From: RGIG1752 sp045650425 | GTDB lineage: Bacteria > Bacillota_I > Bacilli_A > RF39 > UBA660 | Direction of reading: 5' to 3' | Assembly (NCBI GenBank): GCA_045650425.1 | Contig: JAZRRD010000044.1 | Span: 1-25,207, forward strand | DNA: 25,207 nucleotides | Shown: in pieces, positions 4,957-12,855 of the stretch | Layout: every line of letters begins with the position of its first letter | Numbering within the stretch: position 1 is the stretch's first letter | Notes under the pieces: generated by a model | Told to the model about the DNA's origin: nothing | Databases searched by the model: none | The model's input: the letters and a program-made list of their open reading frames with translations, nothing else | Position numbers and translations under genes: made by a program

Positions 4957-6681
4957 ATGCCAAAGGTAGATAGAGTTACAGAATATGCCGAAAAGGTTGT
5001 AAATGATGAAATAATATGTGGCAGACTTCATAAGTTGGCATGTCAAAGGCATTTAAATGATTTAAAAAGACAAAATACTACTGAATTTCCTTACTATTGG
5101 GATATACAAGCAAGTGAAAGAATACTAGAATATGCTGAAACACTAACAATTGCAGAGGGTGGAAAACCTAGAGCGGTTAAACTAATCGGATCACAAATAT
5201 TTGATATTGGTTGTAGATTTGGTTGGAAGAACAAAAAAGGTTTTAGAAGATTTAGAAGAAGTTATAAATCAGAGGGTAGGCAAAATGGTAAGACCTTTGA
5301 AAATGGAATCATAGGTACTTACATAGGTAATTTTAGTGGCTATAACTATGGTAAATTATTTACTGTTGCAACAAAGAAAAGGCAAGCTAGACTTGCATGG
5401 GAAGAAATGGCGAAGTTCATTAAGATTGATGAAGATTTAAATGAATTATTTGATGTAAAAGATTATAAATCAACAATCATATGTAATGTAACTAATTCAA
5501 CAATAGAAGCATTATCTAAAGAAGCAGGTTTAGATGATGGTTTTAGAAGTATCTTTAGTTCGATAGATGAAATACATCAACATAAAGATAATAGGATTTA
5601 TAAAGCAATTTACAATGGTACTGGTGCATTAGATGAAACATTAGTTAGTATGATAACAACTAGAGGTTTTGATATTAGTCCTGAAAGTTTTAGTTATGAA
5701 ATGGACAGTTATGCTATAAGAGTTTTAGAAGGTACTGCAGAAGCAGAAGATTTTTTTGTAGATATATTTGCACTTGATAAAGATGATGATATGTGGGATG
5801 AAACAAACTGGATTAAAGCTAATCCATATTTAGCAAGTACAGAAAAAGGACTTGAAACATTAAGACAAGATGCCAAAACTGCAAAAGATATGGGTGGTAG
5901 TGATTTAAGAGATTTCATTACAAAAAGATTAAACAAATGGGCAAGAGATGAAGATACACAATTTATTGATTTGGAAAAGTGGAAACAATGTGAAACAACC
6001 AAAACACTTGAAGAATTTAGAGGTAAGGCCTGTTATTGTGGTTTAGACTTATCGAGCGGTGGAGATTTAACAAGTATTGCACTAGAATTTCCTGTTGATG
6101 ATAAGTTCTATTTATATTCTCATTCATTTATGCCTAAAGGAAGGTTGCAAGAACATATTGAAACAGATTTAGCACCATATGATATATGGGCAAATAATGA
6201 ATTATTAACTGTTACAGGTGGAGTTAATGAATATAAAAATGATTATAAATTTATTATTGCTCATTTAAAGAAAATGATAGAAGAATATGAACTAAACATT
6301 AAAGCCATTGGTTATGATCCTCATAATGCAGATGGTTTTTTAAGTGATTTAGAAGAATTAGGTATTCCATTATTAGAAATAACACAAAGTGCTAAATTCT
6401 TAAATGATGCCACAGTAGATATGCAACTAAATGTAAAATCAGGAAATGTTGAATATAACAAACATAATGAATTGTTAAGTTGGAGTTTTAGCAATGCAAA
6501 AATAGTCGCTAACTCATTTGGAGAAATCAAAGTTGATAAAGAACCAAAATCGAGAAGTAAAAGAATAGATCCAGTTGATGCTTGTATAGATGCTCATGTT
6601 GCATATATGAAATTTAAAGAAGATATTGATGTTATGGCCGAAATGGACAAGTATCTTGAAGCAATGAATTGGAATAATTAA
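4957..6681 (+). CDS. terL: terminase large subunit (ATPase and nuclease)
   Basis: This 574-residue protein pumps DNA into the prohead and cuts it. The ATPase half shows a Walker A-like GRQNGKT (about 106-112), atypical in its first positions as is common in this YmfN/HK97-type family, and a Walker B SSIDEIH (about 201-207). The RNase H-like nuclease half shows CGLDLSSGGDLTSIAL (about 361-376), AIGYDPHNADGF (about 450) and the late DACIDAHVAYM (about 540), whose acidic residues would hold metal ions. ATG 4957 is chosen as start, with GGTGG at 4947-4951; an in-frame TTG at 4945 is less likely. The portal follows after a strong binding site. Confidence 0.93.
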   Translation: MPKVDRVTEYAEKVVNDEIICGRLHKLACQRHLNDLKRQNTTEFPYYWDIQASERILEYAETLTIAEGGKPRAVKLIGSQIFDIGCRFGWKNKKGFRRFRRSYKSEGRQNGKTFENGIIGTYIGNFSGYNYGKLFTVATKKRQARLAWEEMAKFIKIDEDLNELFDVKDYKSTIICNVTNSTIEALSKEAGLDDGFRSIFSSIDEIHQHKDNRIYKAIYNGTGALDETLVSMITTRGFDISPESFSYEMDSYAIRVLEGTAEAEDFFVDIFALDKDDDMWDETNWIKANPYLASTEKGLETLRQDAKTAKDMGGSDLRDFITKRLNKWARDEDTQFIDLEKWKQCETTKTLEEFRGKACYCGLDLSSGGDLTSIALEFPVDDKFYLYSHSFMPKGRLQEHIETDLAPYDIWANNELLTVTGGVNEYKNDYKFIIAHLKKMIEEYELNIKAIGYDPHNADGFLSDLEELGIPLLEITQSAKFLNDATVDMQLNVKSGNVEYNKHNELLSWSFSNAKIVANSFGEIKVDKEPKSRSKRIDPVDACIDAHVAYMKFKEDIDVMAEMDKYLEAMNWNN

Positions 6682-6695
6682 GGAGGTGAGAAATA

Positions 6696-7979
6696 ATGAA
6701 ATTATTTGAAAGATTTAAGAAAGTAAAAAATACTGCTGATTTAACAGAGTGGTATAAACTAGCAGACTTTTTAGGAATAGATAAAAATATGGATGATGAT
6801 GCAAAAGCAGAAGCTACATATTTTGCTTGTTTAAAAATATTAAGTGAATCAGTAGGAAAATTACCATTTAAATTATATAGGAAAACAAAAAAACATGGTG
6901 TTATAGAAGCTACTGATAAAGCACTTTATAATGTTGTTAGAAATAGGCCAAATAGATTTATGACTTCAACAAATTTTTGGACAAAAATGGAAGAACAAAG
7001 AAATCATTATGGAAATGCTTATGCTTTAATTGCAGGATATGGTGAGAAAACACAATTGGTTGTGCTAGATAGTTCAAAAATGCAAATTTGGTATGATGAT
7101 GCAAAATTATTAAGTGAAGTTCCTGATGTTTGGTATTTATATAGTAATGGAGGGAAAACACTTCAATTTTCTAGTGAAGAAATATTACATCTTAAAACAT
7201 CTATAACTAGTGATGATGGTTTAGAAGGTTTAGCAGTTAGAAATATACTTGCTACAACCATAAATGGAAATCAAAAAGCTCAAAAAATGCAAAATGCTTT
7301 ATATGATAGTGGTTTTACTGCAAAAGCAGTAGTTCAATATACAGGAAATTTAAAAGATGAAAGTGTTAAGAATTTCTTAATGAATATTGAAAGATATGCT
7401 AAAGGCGAAGTTGATGGTGGCAAAGGACTAGTTCCAATTCCATTAGGAACACAATTAACACCGCTCACAACAAAATTAGGAGATAATGAGTTCTTAGAAT
7501 TAAAAAAATATAGTGCTTTACAAATTGCAGCAGCATTTGGAATTAAGCCAGTACAAATAAATGATTATTCAAAGTCAAGTTATGCTTCTAGTGAGAATCA
7601 AAACTTGGCTTTTTTGGTTGATACATTGTTATTCATATTAAAACAATATGAAGAAGAATTAAATTATAAATTGTTAAGTGATAAAGAAATAAAACAAGGT
7701 TATTATTTTAAATTTAATACTGCAATGTTATTAAGAGCAGACTTTAAAACACAAGTTGAGAGTTTGGTACAAGGTATTTCTGGTGGTTTATATACAAATA
7801 ATGAAGCAAGAGCATATATAGACCTAGAAGCAAAACCAGGGGGGGATCATTTAATCGTTAATGGTTCAATGATAAGAGTTGAACAAGTAGGTTCACAATA
7901 TAAAGCAAAAGAAAATGGTTCTAATGATTCTGATGAATCTTTAGATAAAAAAGTTGATGGTGAAGGAGGTGATGAATAA
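6696..7979 (+). CDS. portal protein, HK97 family
   Basis: The 427-residue protein would form the ring through which DNA enters and leaves the capsid and on which TerL docks. Family-typical segments are ATYFACLKILSESVGKLPF near residue 45, NHYGNAYALIAGY, then the region around SALQIAAAFGIKP and SYASSENQNLAFL that builds the channel helix and crown. The C-terminal 25 residues are acidic and probably disordered. AAGGAGGTGA (about 6680-6689) precedes the ATG. The stop overlaps the next start as TAATG, so the protease is translationally coupled. Length and order (TerL, portal, protease) match HK97-like head modules. Confidence 0.94.
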   Translation: MKLFERFKKVKNTADLTEWYKLADFLGIDKNMDDDAKAEATYFACLKILSESVGKLPFKLYRKTKKHGVIEATDKALYNVVRNRPNRFMTSTNFWTKMEEQRNHYGNAYALIAGYGEKTQLVVLDSSKMQIWYDDAKLLSEVPDVWYLYSNGGKTLQFSSEEILHLKTSITSDDGLEGLAVRNILATTINGNQKAQKMQNALYDSGFTAKAVVQYTGNLKDESVKNFLMNIERYAKGEVDGGKGLVPIPLGTQLTPLTTKLGDNEFLELKKYSALQIAAAFGIKPVQINDYSKSSYASSENQNLAFLVDTLLFILKQYEEELNYKLLSDKEIKQGYYFKFNTAMLLRADFKTQVESLVQGISGGLYTNNEARAYIDLEAKPGGDHLIVNGSMIRVEQVGSQYKAKENGSNDSDESLDKKVDGEGGDE

Positions 7980-8857
7980 TGAAAAGGAAGTTTTATGAGT
8001 TCAAAAACATAACTTCATCAGAGGCGGATTTGTTCGTATATGGCGAAATAGTACAAGAAAAGTCTGTTGATTGGTGGACTGGTGAAGAAAGTCAAACTGA
8101 TGTTGGATTAATGGATTTTAAGGAACAACTAGATAACATTGGTAATGTTCAAAAATTAAATATCTACATTAATTCACCAGGTGGTGATGTGTTTACTGCT
8201 TCAACAATGATTAGTATGTTGCAAAGAGTTAAGGACAAAGGAACAATAATTAATGCTTATGTAGATGGATTAAGTGCAAGTGCAGCTTCATTTTTAATGA
8301 TGGTTGCAGATAATGTTAATCTTTATAAAAATTCTACTGTAATGGTACATAAACCAATGTCATTTGCTATTGGAAATGCTAATGATATGCAAAAAACTAT
8401 TGATGCATTAAATAAAATTGAAGAATCAGTAATGATGCCTATGTATATGAACAAAGCGAAAGTAAAAGAAGAAGAAATAAAATCACTAATTGATGCTGAA
8501 ACTTGGTTAGGTGCAAAAGAAATGGATCAATATTTCAATGTAACCATACTAGATGAGGAAAAAACAGCAGTAGCAAGTATATCTAGTAATTTATTTAAAA
8601 ATTACAAAAATGTACCTGATTTTATTAAAAAATCACTAAATGTAGTGAAAAATAACGAAAATATCGAAGAAAATGCACAAAAAAAAGAAGAAATAGTGCA
8701 AAATGAACCAATTCAAGAGGAAAAACCACTTGAAAATGTTGAAAATAAGCCTATTTCAACAGAAAACCAATCAAAAGAAGATGAAATTAAGGCTAGATTA
8801 AAACTAGTCAATATCTCATTAAAATTAAAAAATATAAAAGAAAAGGAGAGTGAATAA
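7979..8857 (+). CDS. ClpP-like head maturation protease
   Basis: This 292-residue serine protease would trim the capsid protein N-terminus during prohead maturation. The ClpP fold is evident from LNIYINSPGGDVFTASTMI and the nucleophile segment DGLSASAASF, with Ser101 as likely catalytic Ser. His124 in VMVHKP is the likely base, and the acid probably lies in IDAETWLGAKEM. The last 70 residues form a Glu/Asn/Lys-rich, probably disordered tail (ENIEENAQKKEEIVQNE), longer than the catalytic core needs. It may contact the scaffold region or be self-cleaved. It starts inside the portal stop codon (TAATG). Confidence 0.92.
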   Translation: MKRKFYEFKNITSSEADLFVYGEIVQEKSVDWWTGEESQTDVGLMDFKEQLDNIGNVQKLNIYINSPGGDVFTASTMISMLQRVKDKGTIINAYVDGLSASAASFLMMVADNVNLYKNSTVMVHKPMSFAIGNANDMQKTIDALNKIEESVMMPMYMNKAKVKEEEIKSLIDAETWLGAKEMDQYFNVTILDEEKTAVASISSNLFKNYKNVPDFIKKSLNVVKNNENIEENAQKKEEIVQNEPIQEEKPLENVENKPISTENQSKEDEIKARLKLVNISLKLKNIKEKESE

Positions 8858-9193
8858 ATGAGATTAAGAGTAATAGTAGAACCAACTTTAACTTTAAAAG
8901 AAGAAGATAAAGTTTTAAATTTTGGTGAAGAATTTGAAGTTGAAGAAGCAAGAGGGATAGAAATATTAAAAGCAACTTTTAATGGTAGACCTGTTGTTGA
9001 ATTTGTTAGTTCTAATGAACTTCCTTTAAATGATGAAACTTTAGCTGCAGAAAAAGCAGAATTAGAAGCAAAAGTTCAAGAATTAACAGAACTTAATGCT
9101 AGTTTAACTGCAGAAAAAGCAGAATTAGAAGCAAAAGTTCAAGAATTAACAAGCAAAATTGAAAATAAAAAAGGAAAAGGAGAAGATAAATAA
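8858..9193 (+). CDS. small acidic protein with coiled-coil repeats, paralogue of the 2338 gene
   Basis: The first 50 residues of this 111-residue protein match the small protein encoded at 2338 (FGEEFEVEE, ILKATFNGRPVVEF). The remainder is a predicted coiled coil with two copies of AEKAELEAKVQELT, 21 residues (three heptads) apart, then a basic end (KIENKKGKGEDK). At DNA level the repeat is an exact 44-base duplication (9045-9088 and 9108-9151). The gene lies between the protease and the capsid gene and its stop overlaps the capsid start as TAATG. In many phages this slot holds a scaffold or a decoration protein, and either would fit a coiled coil. The function is not known. Confidence 0.75.
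   Translation: MRLRVIVEPTLTLKEEDKVLNFGEEFEVEEARGIEILKATFNGRPVVEFVSSNELPLNDETLAAEKAELEAKVQELTELNASLTAEKAELEAKVQELTSKIENKKGKGEDK
9045..9151 (+). repeat. exact 44-base direct repeat, 63-base period
   Basis: Bases 9045-9088 and 9108-9151 are identical. The period of 63 bases keeps the reading frame and equals three heptads of the encoded coiled coil. The lack of any synonymous difference between copies suggests a recent tandem duplication. Confidence 0.9.
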
Positions 9194-10323
9194 TGAATAA
9201 GAAAATGAGAGAAATTAAAGCACAAATTGAAGTGCTAAATGAAGAAGCAACAAAAGCATTAGAAACTAAAAATTTAGAAGGTGCTGAAAGTAAACTTGCT
9301 GAAATTGAAAATTTAGAAAGAGAATATGCAATTGCTGAAAAACTATTCAAAGGTGGAAAAGAAGAAGTAACTGATGAAGTAGTTAATAAAGTTAAAACAG
9401 TTGACAAAGTAAAAGCATTTGCTGATTCTATTAAAAAAATTAGAAATACTATGTCTGTTGGTACTGATACTGATGGTGGTTATACAGTTCCAGTAGATGT
9501 ATTAACTGATATTGAACATTTAAAGGAATCAAAAAAATCTTTAAAAGATTTAGTTTCTGTAGAAACTGTTTCAACAATGAATGGTTCAAGAACTTATAAA
9601 AAGAGAAGTTCATTAACTGGATTTAGTGTCGTTGGTGAAAAAGGAGCAATTGGACAAAAAGAAACTCCTAAATACGACAGATATGCATTTGCAATTAAAA
9701 AGAGAGCAGGTATTTATCCAGTAACAAATGAATTATTTGAAGATAGTGATGCTAATATCTACAATGAATTAACTCAATGGATAGCAGATGATAGTAGAGT
9801 TACAGATAATAAATCAATTCTTGCTATTATTAATGCTAAAGAACAAACTGCATTAACTGGATTAGATGATATTAAGAAAGTATTAAATGTAACTTTAGGT
9901 CAAGCATTTAAACCAACTTCAAAAATTGTTACTAATGATGATGGTTTACAATATCTTGATACATTAAAAGATAAGGATGGAAACTATGTATTAAGTGCTA
10001 GTCCTGCTGATCCAATGAAAATGGTTTTAAGTGCTGGTTCAACAACTATTCCAGTTGAAGTTTTCCCTAATGCAGATATGCCAACAGTAGAAAGTAAAAT
10101 ACCAATGATTATTGGTGATTTAAAAGAAGGAATTAAATTCTTTGATAGAAAGAAATTAAACATTATGACTTCTAATGTAGCAGTTGTAGGTTCTGGTGAA
10201 TCTGCAATTAATGCATTTGAAGATGATATGACATTATTTAGAGCAATTCAAAGAGATGATGTTGTAACTCGTGATGCAGATGCATTTGTAAATGGATATA
10301 TTACTGAAACTGCACAAGTTTAA
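9193..10323 (+). CDS. major capsid protein, HK97 fold
   Basis: The 376-residue protein forms the icosahedral shell. About the first 85 residues are a Glu/Lys-rich coiled coil (MREIKAQIEVLNEEATKA), the delta-type scaffold domain normally removed by the neighbouring protease. The mature part would begin near residue 87 (MSVGTDTDGGYTVPVDVLTD), whose TVP phrase is typical of the family. It continues with the E-loop region, KKRAGIYPVTNELFEDSD and the C-terminal FFDRKKLNIMTS and FRAIQRDDVV. AGGAG at 9178-9182 precedes the ATG. Whether this capsid forms covalent cross-links cannot be told from the sequence. Confidence 0.94.
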   Translation: MNKKMREIKAQIEVLNEEATKALETKNLEGAESKLAEIENLEREYAIAEKLFKGGKEEVTDEVVNKVKTVDKVKAFADSIKKIRNTMSVGTDTDGGYTVPVDVLTDIEHLKESKKSLKDLVSVETVSTMNGSRTYKKRSSLTGFSVVGEKGAIGQKETPKYDRYAFAIKKRAGIYPVTNELFEDSDANIYNELTQWIADDSRVTDNKSILAIINAKEQTALTGLDDIKKVLNVTLGQAFKPTSKIVTNDDGLQYLDTLKDKDGNYVLSASPADPMKMVLSAGSTTIPVEVFPNADMPTVESKIPMIIGDLKEGIKFFDRKKLNIMTSNVAVVGSGESAINAFEDDMTLFRAIQRDDVVTRDADAFVNGYITETAQV

Positions 10324-10342
10324 TAATAGGAGGTGTTTTTAA

Positions 10343-10618
10343 ATGCCTACATTAGTAGAAGTTAAAGACTTTTTAGGAATTGACTTTGATGATGAAGTTT
10401 CAGATAGAAACATAAAGAGATATATTGATGTCGCTGAAAGTTATTTAAAAGGTGCTATAAGCAATTTACCAGAAGATGATGAAAGGGTTAAGCAATTAGC
10501 CCTTTTTATCATTGAAGATTTATATGATAGAGGAAGTTATAGCATGAAAGAAAATAGTACATTAGAAAAAATGAAAAACGATTTTATAATACAACTTCAA
10601 TGTGAAGGTAGAGAATAA
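10343..10618 (+). CDS. head-tail connector, gp6-like
   Basis: The 91-residue protein matches the small, mostly helical HK97 gp6/SPP1 gp15 connectors that form a ring under the portal. It opens with LVEVKDFLGIDFDDEVSD, then YIDVAESYLKGAI and VKQLALFIIEDLYDRGSYS, the usual order of this family. AGGAGGTG (about 10328-10335) precedes the ATG. The stop overlaps the next gene start (TAATG), as expected for connector and head-closure proteins made in step. Confidence 0.85.
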   Translation: MPTLVEVKDFLGIDFDDEVSDRNIKRYIDVAESYLKGAISNLPEDDERVKQLALFIIEDLYDRGSYSMKENSTLEKMKNDFIIQLQCEGRE

Positions 10619-10935
10619 TGGCTAGTTATAAATTTCCTATATTAATAGAAAAATTAAATGAAGATACTGAAAAATGGGAAATGTATTATTCTACACATGC
10701 CAATATTAATAAAGTTGGTGGTAAAGAATATACACAAGCATCAACAAACATCAGTAATTCAACATTTCATTTTAAAGTTAGATATTGCAATAAGATGAAA
10801 GAAGTTATTTATAATACTGAAAAATATAGAGTTGTATATGATAATCGTTGCTATGATATTAAAAATGTAGATCACTATGGAGAAAACAAAGCCGAATTAA
10901 CTATAACAGGTGAGTTTAATGGCAAAAACTATTAA
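10618..10935 (+). CDS. head closure protein (head-tail joining)
   Basis: The 105-residue protein sits in the slot of SPP1 gp16/HK97 gp7-type stoppers that hold DNA in the filled head. Its predicted all-beta character fits: FPILIEKLNEDTEKW, STFHFKVRYCNKMKEV and a C-terminal RVVYDNRCYDIKNVDHYGEN, the last resembling the YRIVYDGRxYDI strand pattern of this family. The end overlaps the next gene by 17 bases. The assignment combines sequence pattern and gene order. Confidence 0.78.
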   Translation: MASYKFPILIEKLNEDTEKWEMYYSTHANINKVGGKEYTQASTNISNSTFHFKVRYCNKMKEVIYNTEKYRVVYDNRCYDIKNVDHYGENKAELTITGEFNGKNY

Positions 10936-11311
10936 GCTAGATGATTTAAGTAAAGTTATATCAAAAGAGTTAGAACTTTATGGAGCGGAAGTAACCGAAG
11001 GTATCAAAAAGAAAAATGATGAATGTATGAAACAATTCGTTAAAGATACTAAAACAGATGCCCCAAAAGGTCGAAGAAAAGAGTTCTATAAACATATTTC
11101 AAGTAAAACAACAATAAATACACCTAACAAAAAGGTTAATATGTGGTATGTCAAAGATCCTGAATATAGACTAACTCATTTGATAAAAAACGGCCATGCA
11201 ACAAGAAAAGGTGGTAGAACAAAAGCACAAGATTTTATCACTAATAATTATGAAAAAATGGAAAGAAACTATGAAGAAGGTGTAAAGGAGGTAATACAAA
11301 ATGGACATTAA
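10919..11311 (+). CDS. HK97 gp10-like tail completion protein
   Basis: ATG 10919 is chosen because AGGTGAG (10908-10914) lies just upstream; the in-frame GTG at 10910 overlaps that site. The 130-residue protein has the gp10 hallmarks: an N-terminal helix, DTKTDAPKGRRKEFYKHIS (the TPVxTGxL-like region), then YRLTHLIKNGHATRKGGR, which is characteristic, and AQDFITNNYEKMERN at the end. gp10-like proteins sit at the neck and are needed to complete tails. It overlaps both neighbours, in line with a tightly coupled neck module. Confidence 0.85.
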   Translation: MAKTIKLDDLSKVISKELELYGAEVTEGIKKKNDECMKQFVKDTKTDAPKGRRKEFYKHISSKTTINTPNKKVNMWYVKDPEYRLTHLIKNGHATRKGGRTKAQDFITNNYEKMERNYEEGVKEVIQNGH

Positions 11312-11648
11312 AAAATGGTTTGAAGATGGAACTGGTTTAAAAATTAAGGAGTTCCGTTATAGAAGTATGCCTCCCCTACCTTACAATATTTTTATAGATG
11401 ATAAAAATTATCGTGGTTCGGATTTAGAAACTAATATCATAGAACATAATATTACTATTGAACATTATAGCGAAGATATAGATATAAATGGTGAGGATAT
11501 TATTGAAACCTTTTTAAATAATGAAAAATCAAAATTACATTATGAATATTATGAAAAAAGTCGTGAATGGTTAGAAACTGAATCAATGTGGATAACAATT
11601 TATGAAATAAGTACATTTTTAGAAAAAATAAGAAAGGAAGGTAATTAA
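11301..11648 (+). CDS. probable tail terminator protein
   Basis: The 115-residue protein occupies the position between the gp10-like protein and the tail tube protein, where HK97-like phages encode the tail terminator that caps the tube and joins it to the head. A helix (IKKWFEDGTGLKIKEFRY) leads into PPLPYNIFIDDKNYRGSD, which resembles the Pro-Pro-x-Pro-Tyr strand of Firmicute tail terminators. GGAGG near 11288 precedes the ATG, which overlaps the previous gene by 11 bases. The call relies on this pattern and on gene order. Confidence 0.72.
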   Translation: MDIKKWFEDGTGLKIKEFRYRSMPPLPYNIFIDDKNYRGSDLETNIIEHNITIEHYSEDIDINGEDIIETFLNNEKSKLHYEYYEKSREWLETESMWITIYEISTFLEKIRKEGN

Positions 11649-11650
11649 AA

Positions 11651-12196
11651 ATGGCTAAAAGAGATAATAAAGTAATTACTTTAGGAAGCGGAAAATTATA
11701 TGTTGTTGAATTTACAGGTACTATTCCAGAAGATTCAACAATAGAAACAGATGAAAATTTACTAGGTTTAATCAAAGGTGGAGCAAATATAGCTTATACA
11801 CCTGAATTTGCAACTGCAACTGATGATTTAGGTTTAGTAAAGAAACAAAAAATATTAAATGAAGAAGTTGTATTATCAACTGGATTAATTACTTGGAATG
11901 GTAACACTTTAGCAAAATTAAGTGCTACTGGTAGAGTAGAAGAATCAAATGGAATTAGAACTACTAAAATTGGTGGTTTAGGAAATGATAATGGTAAATC
12001 TTATGTTTTACATTTTGTTCATGAAGATGCTGCAGATGGAGATGTAAGAGCTACTATTGTTGGTAAAAATACAAGTGGGTTCACACTACCATTTGCAACA
12101 GAAGAAACAACTGTTGATGCTGAATTTACAGCACAACCAAATGATACTGATGGAACATTATTAATTTTAAAAGAAGAAATACCAGCAAATGCATAG
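11651..12196 (+). CDS. major tail tube protein
   Basis: The 181-residue protein would stack into the tail tube. It lies directly before the tail chaperone genes. The predicted beta-rich, polar composition fits, with ITLGSGKLYVVEF at the start, LLGLIKGGANIAYTPEF, then KILNEEVVLSTGLITWNG, a phrase typical of Firmicute phage tail tube proteins. The C-terminal part (FTLPFATEETTVDAEF) supplies the last strands. AAGGAAGG (about 11634-11641) precedes the ATG. The size is close to that of related tube proteins and no extra Ig-like domain is present. Confidence 0.85.
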   Translation: MAKRDNKVITLGSGKLYVVEFTGTIPEDSTIETDENLLGLIKGGANIAYTPEFATATDDLGLVKKQKILNEEVVLSTGLITWNGNTLAKLSATGRVEESNGIRTTKIGGLGNDNGKSYVLHFVHEDAADGDVRATIVGKNTSGFTLPFATEETTVDAEFTAQPNDTDGTLLILKEEIPANA

Positions 12197-12208
12197 GAGG
12201 TATAGATA

Positions 12209-12526
12209 ATGTTTGATATGGGTAATTTGGTTAAGAGATATTTTCCAATGACTTTAGAAGATGGAAGAAAACTAGAGATAGAACCTCCAAAACTTAAAGT
12301 ATTAAAGAAAATAGCACATCTTTCAAAATTAACTTCAGGTGAAGATTTAACAGAAGAAGATATTGAAAGTTTATCAAGTGCTATTTCTTTAGCTTTAAGT
12401 AAAAACAAAACAAATGTAAAAATATCACCTGATGAAGTAGAAGATATGTTTGATATTCCTTCAATGTTTGACTTTCTAACTAAATATTTTAATTGGGTAG
12501 GTGAAATTCAAAACTCAAAAAACTAG
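12209..12526 (+). CDS. tail assembly chaperone, short form (gpG-like)
   Basis: The 105-residue protein corresponds to lambda gpG: it lies between tail tube and tape measure genes, is acidic and largely helical (LKVLKKIAHLSKLTSGEDLT) and is followed by a second frame without its own start. It would coat the tape measure protein before the tube assembles. AGGAGG (about 12195-12200) precedes the ATG. The last codons, TCA AAA AAC TAG, hold the slippery heptamer A_AAA_AAC at 12517-12523. A fraction of ribosomes would shift by -1 there and make the long form. Confidence 0.88.
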   Translation: MFDMGNLVKRYFPMTLEDGRKLEIEPPKLKVLKKIAHLSKLTSGEDLTEEDIESLSSAISLALSKNKTNVKISPDEVEDMFDIPSMFDFLTKYFNWVGEIQNSKN

Positions 12527-12822
12527 TAATTCCTTACTATCCAAAAAAGAAAAATGATGGTAAGGAAAATCCATATTTAATTGAAACAATAGAATATAAG
12601 ACTATTTCTAAATATTTAAATATACCGCTTTTTGAGGTTGAAGAATTAGACGTTATTGAATATAGGTTCTATTTAAGAGAAGCATTTATATATAATTGTT
12701 CAATGACAGAAGAAGGAATTGAATATTTAATAAATGCTAAAAGATTAGAAACAACAGAACCAGATAGAAAAAGCATAAGAGAATTTAATAAGCAAAAGGA
12801 GGGCAACAACGATAAAAGTTGA
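12209..12822 (+). CDS. tail assembly chaperone, long form made by -1 frameshift (gpGT-like)
   Basis: After the heptamer at 12517-12523, shifting back one base opens a 99-codon frame (CTA at 12523 to the TGA at 12820-12822), giving a 204-residue fusion. The second frame begins LVIPYYPKKKNDGKENPYLI and contains FEVEELDVIEYRFYLREAF and EEGIEYLINAKRL. That is the T-domain layout, which in lambda binds the tail tube protein. The frame has no usable start codon or binding site at its beginning, so it depends on frameshifting. The 3' end overlaps the left arm of a strong terminator. Confidence 0.88.
12517..12567 (+). promoter_or_regulatory. -1 programmed frameshift signal
   Basis: The slippery heptamer A_AAA_AAC (12517-12523) is in the correct zero frame. 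Six bases later an 11-bp stem pairs TTCCTTACTAT (12530-12540) with ATGGTAAGGAA (12557-12567), with one G-U pair and a 16-base A-rich loop. Slippery site, spacer length and stem together match known -1 signals in tail chaperone genes. Confidence 0.88.
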
Positions 12823-12836
12823 TGCCCTCTTTTTTT
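12799..12836 (+). terminator. strong rho-independent terminator before the tape measure gene
   Basis: GAGGGCA (12799-12805) pairs with TGCCCTC (12823-12829). After an A-A mismatch CAAC (12807-12810) pairs with GTTG (12818-12821). Seven T follow (12830-12836). The right arm overlaps the stop codon of the frameshift product. As a textbook terminator inside the late unit it should lower expression of the tail-tip and lysis genes unless bypassed. Confidence 0.85.
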
Positions 12837-12855
12837 ATAGAAAGGAGGTCAATTA

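Noticed and set aside
10910..10918. GTG start for the gp10-like gene
   Set aside because: It lies inside the AGGTGAG binding site for ATG 10919.
12019..12408. Antisense open frame of 129 codons, and similar minus-strand frames (e.g. 14703-15146, 21886-22275)
   Set aside because: They lie opposite well-supported phage genes, have Ser/Leu/Ile-rich shadow composition and lack binding sites or recognisable domains.
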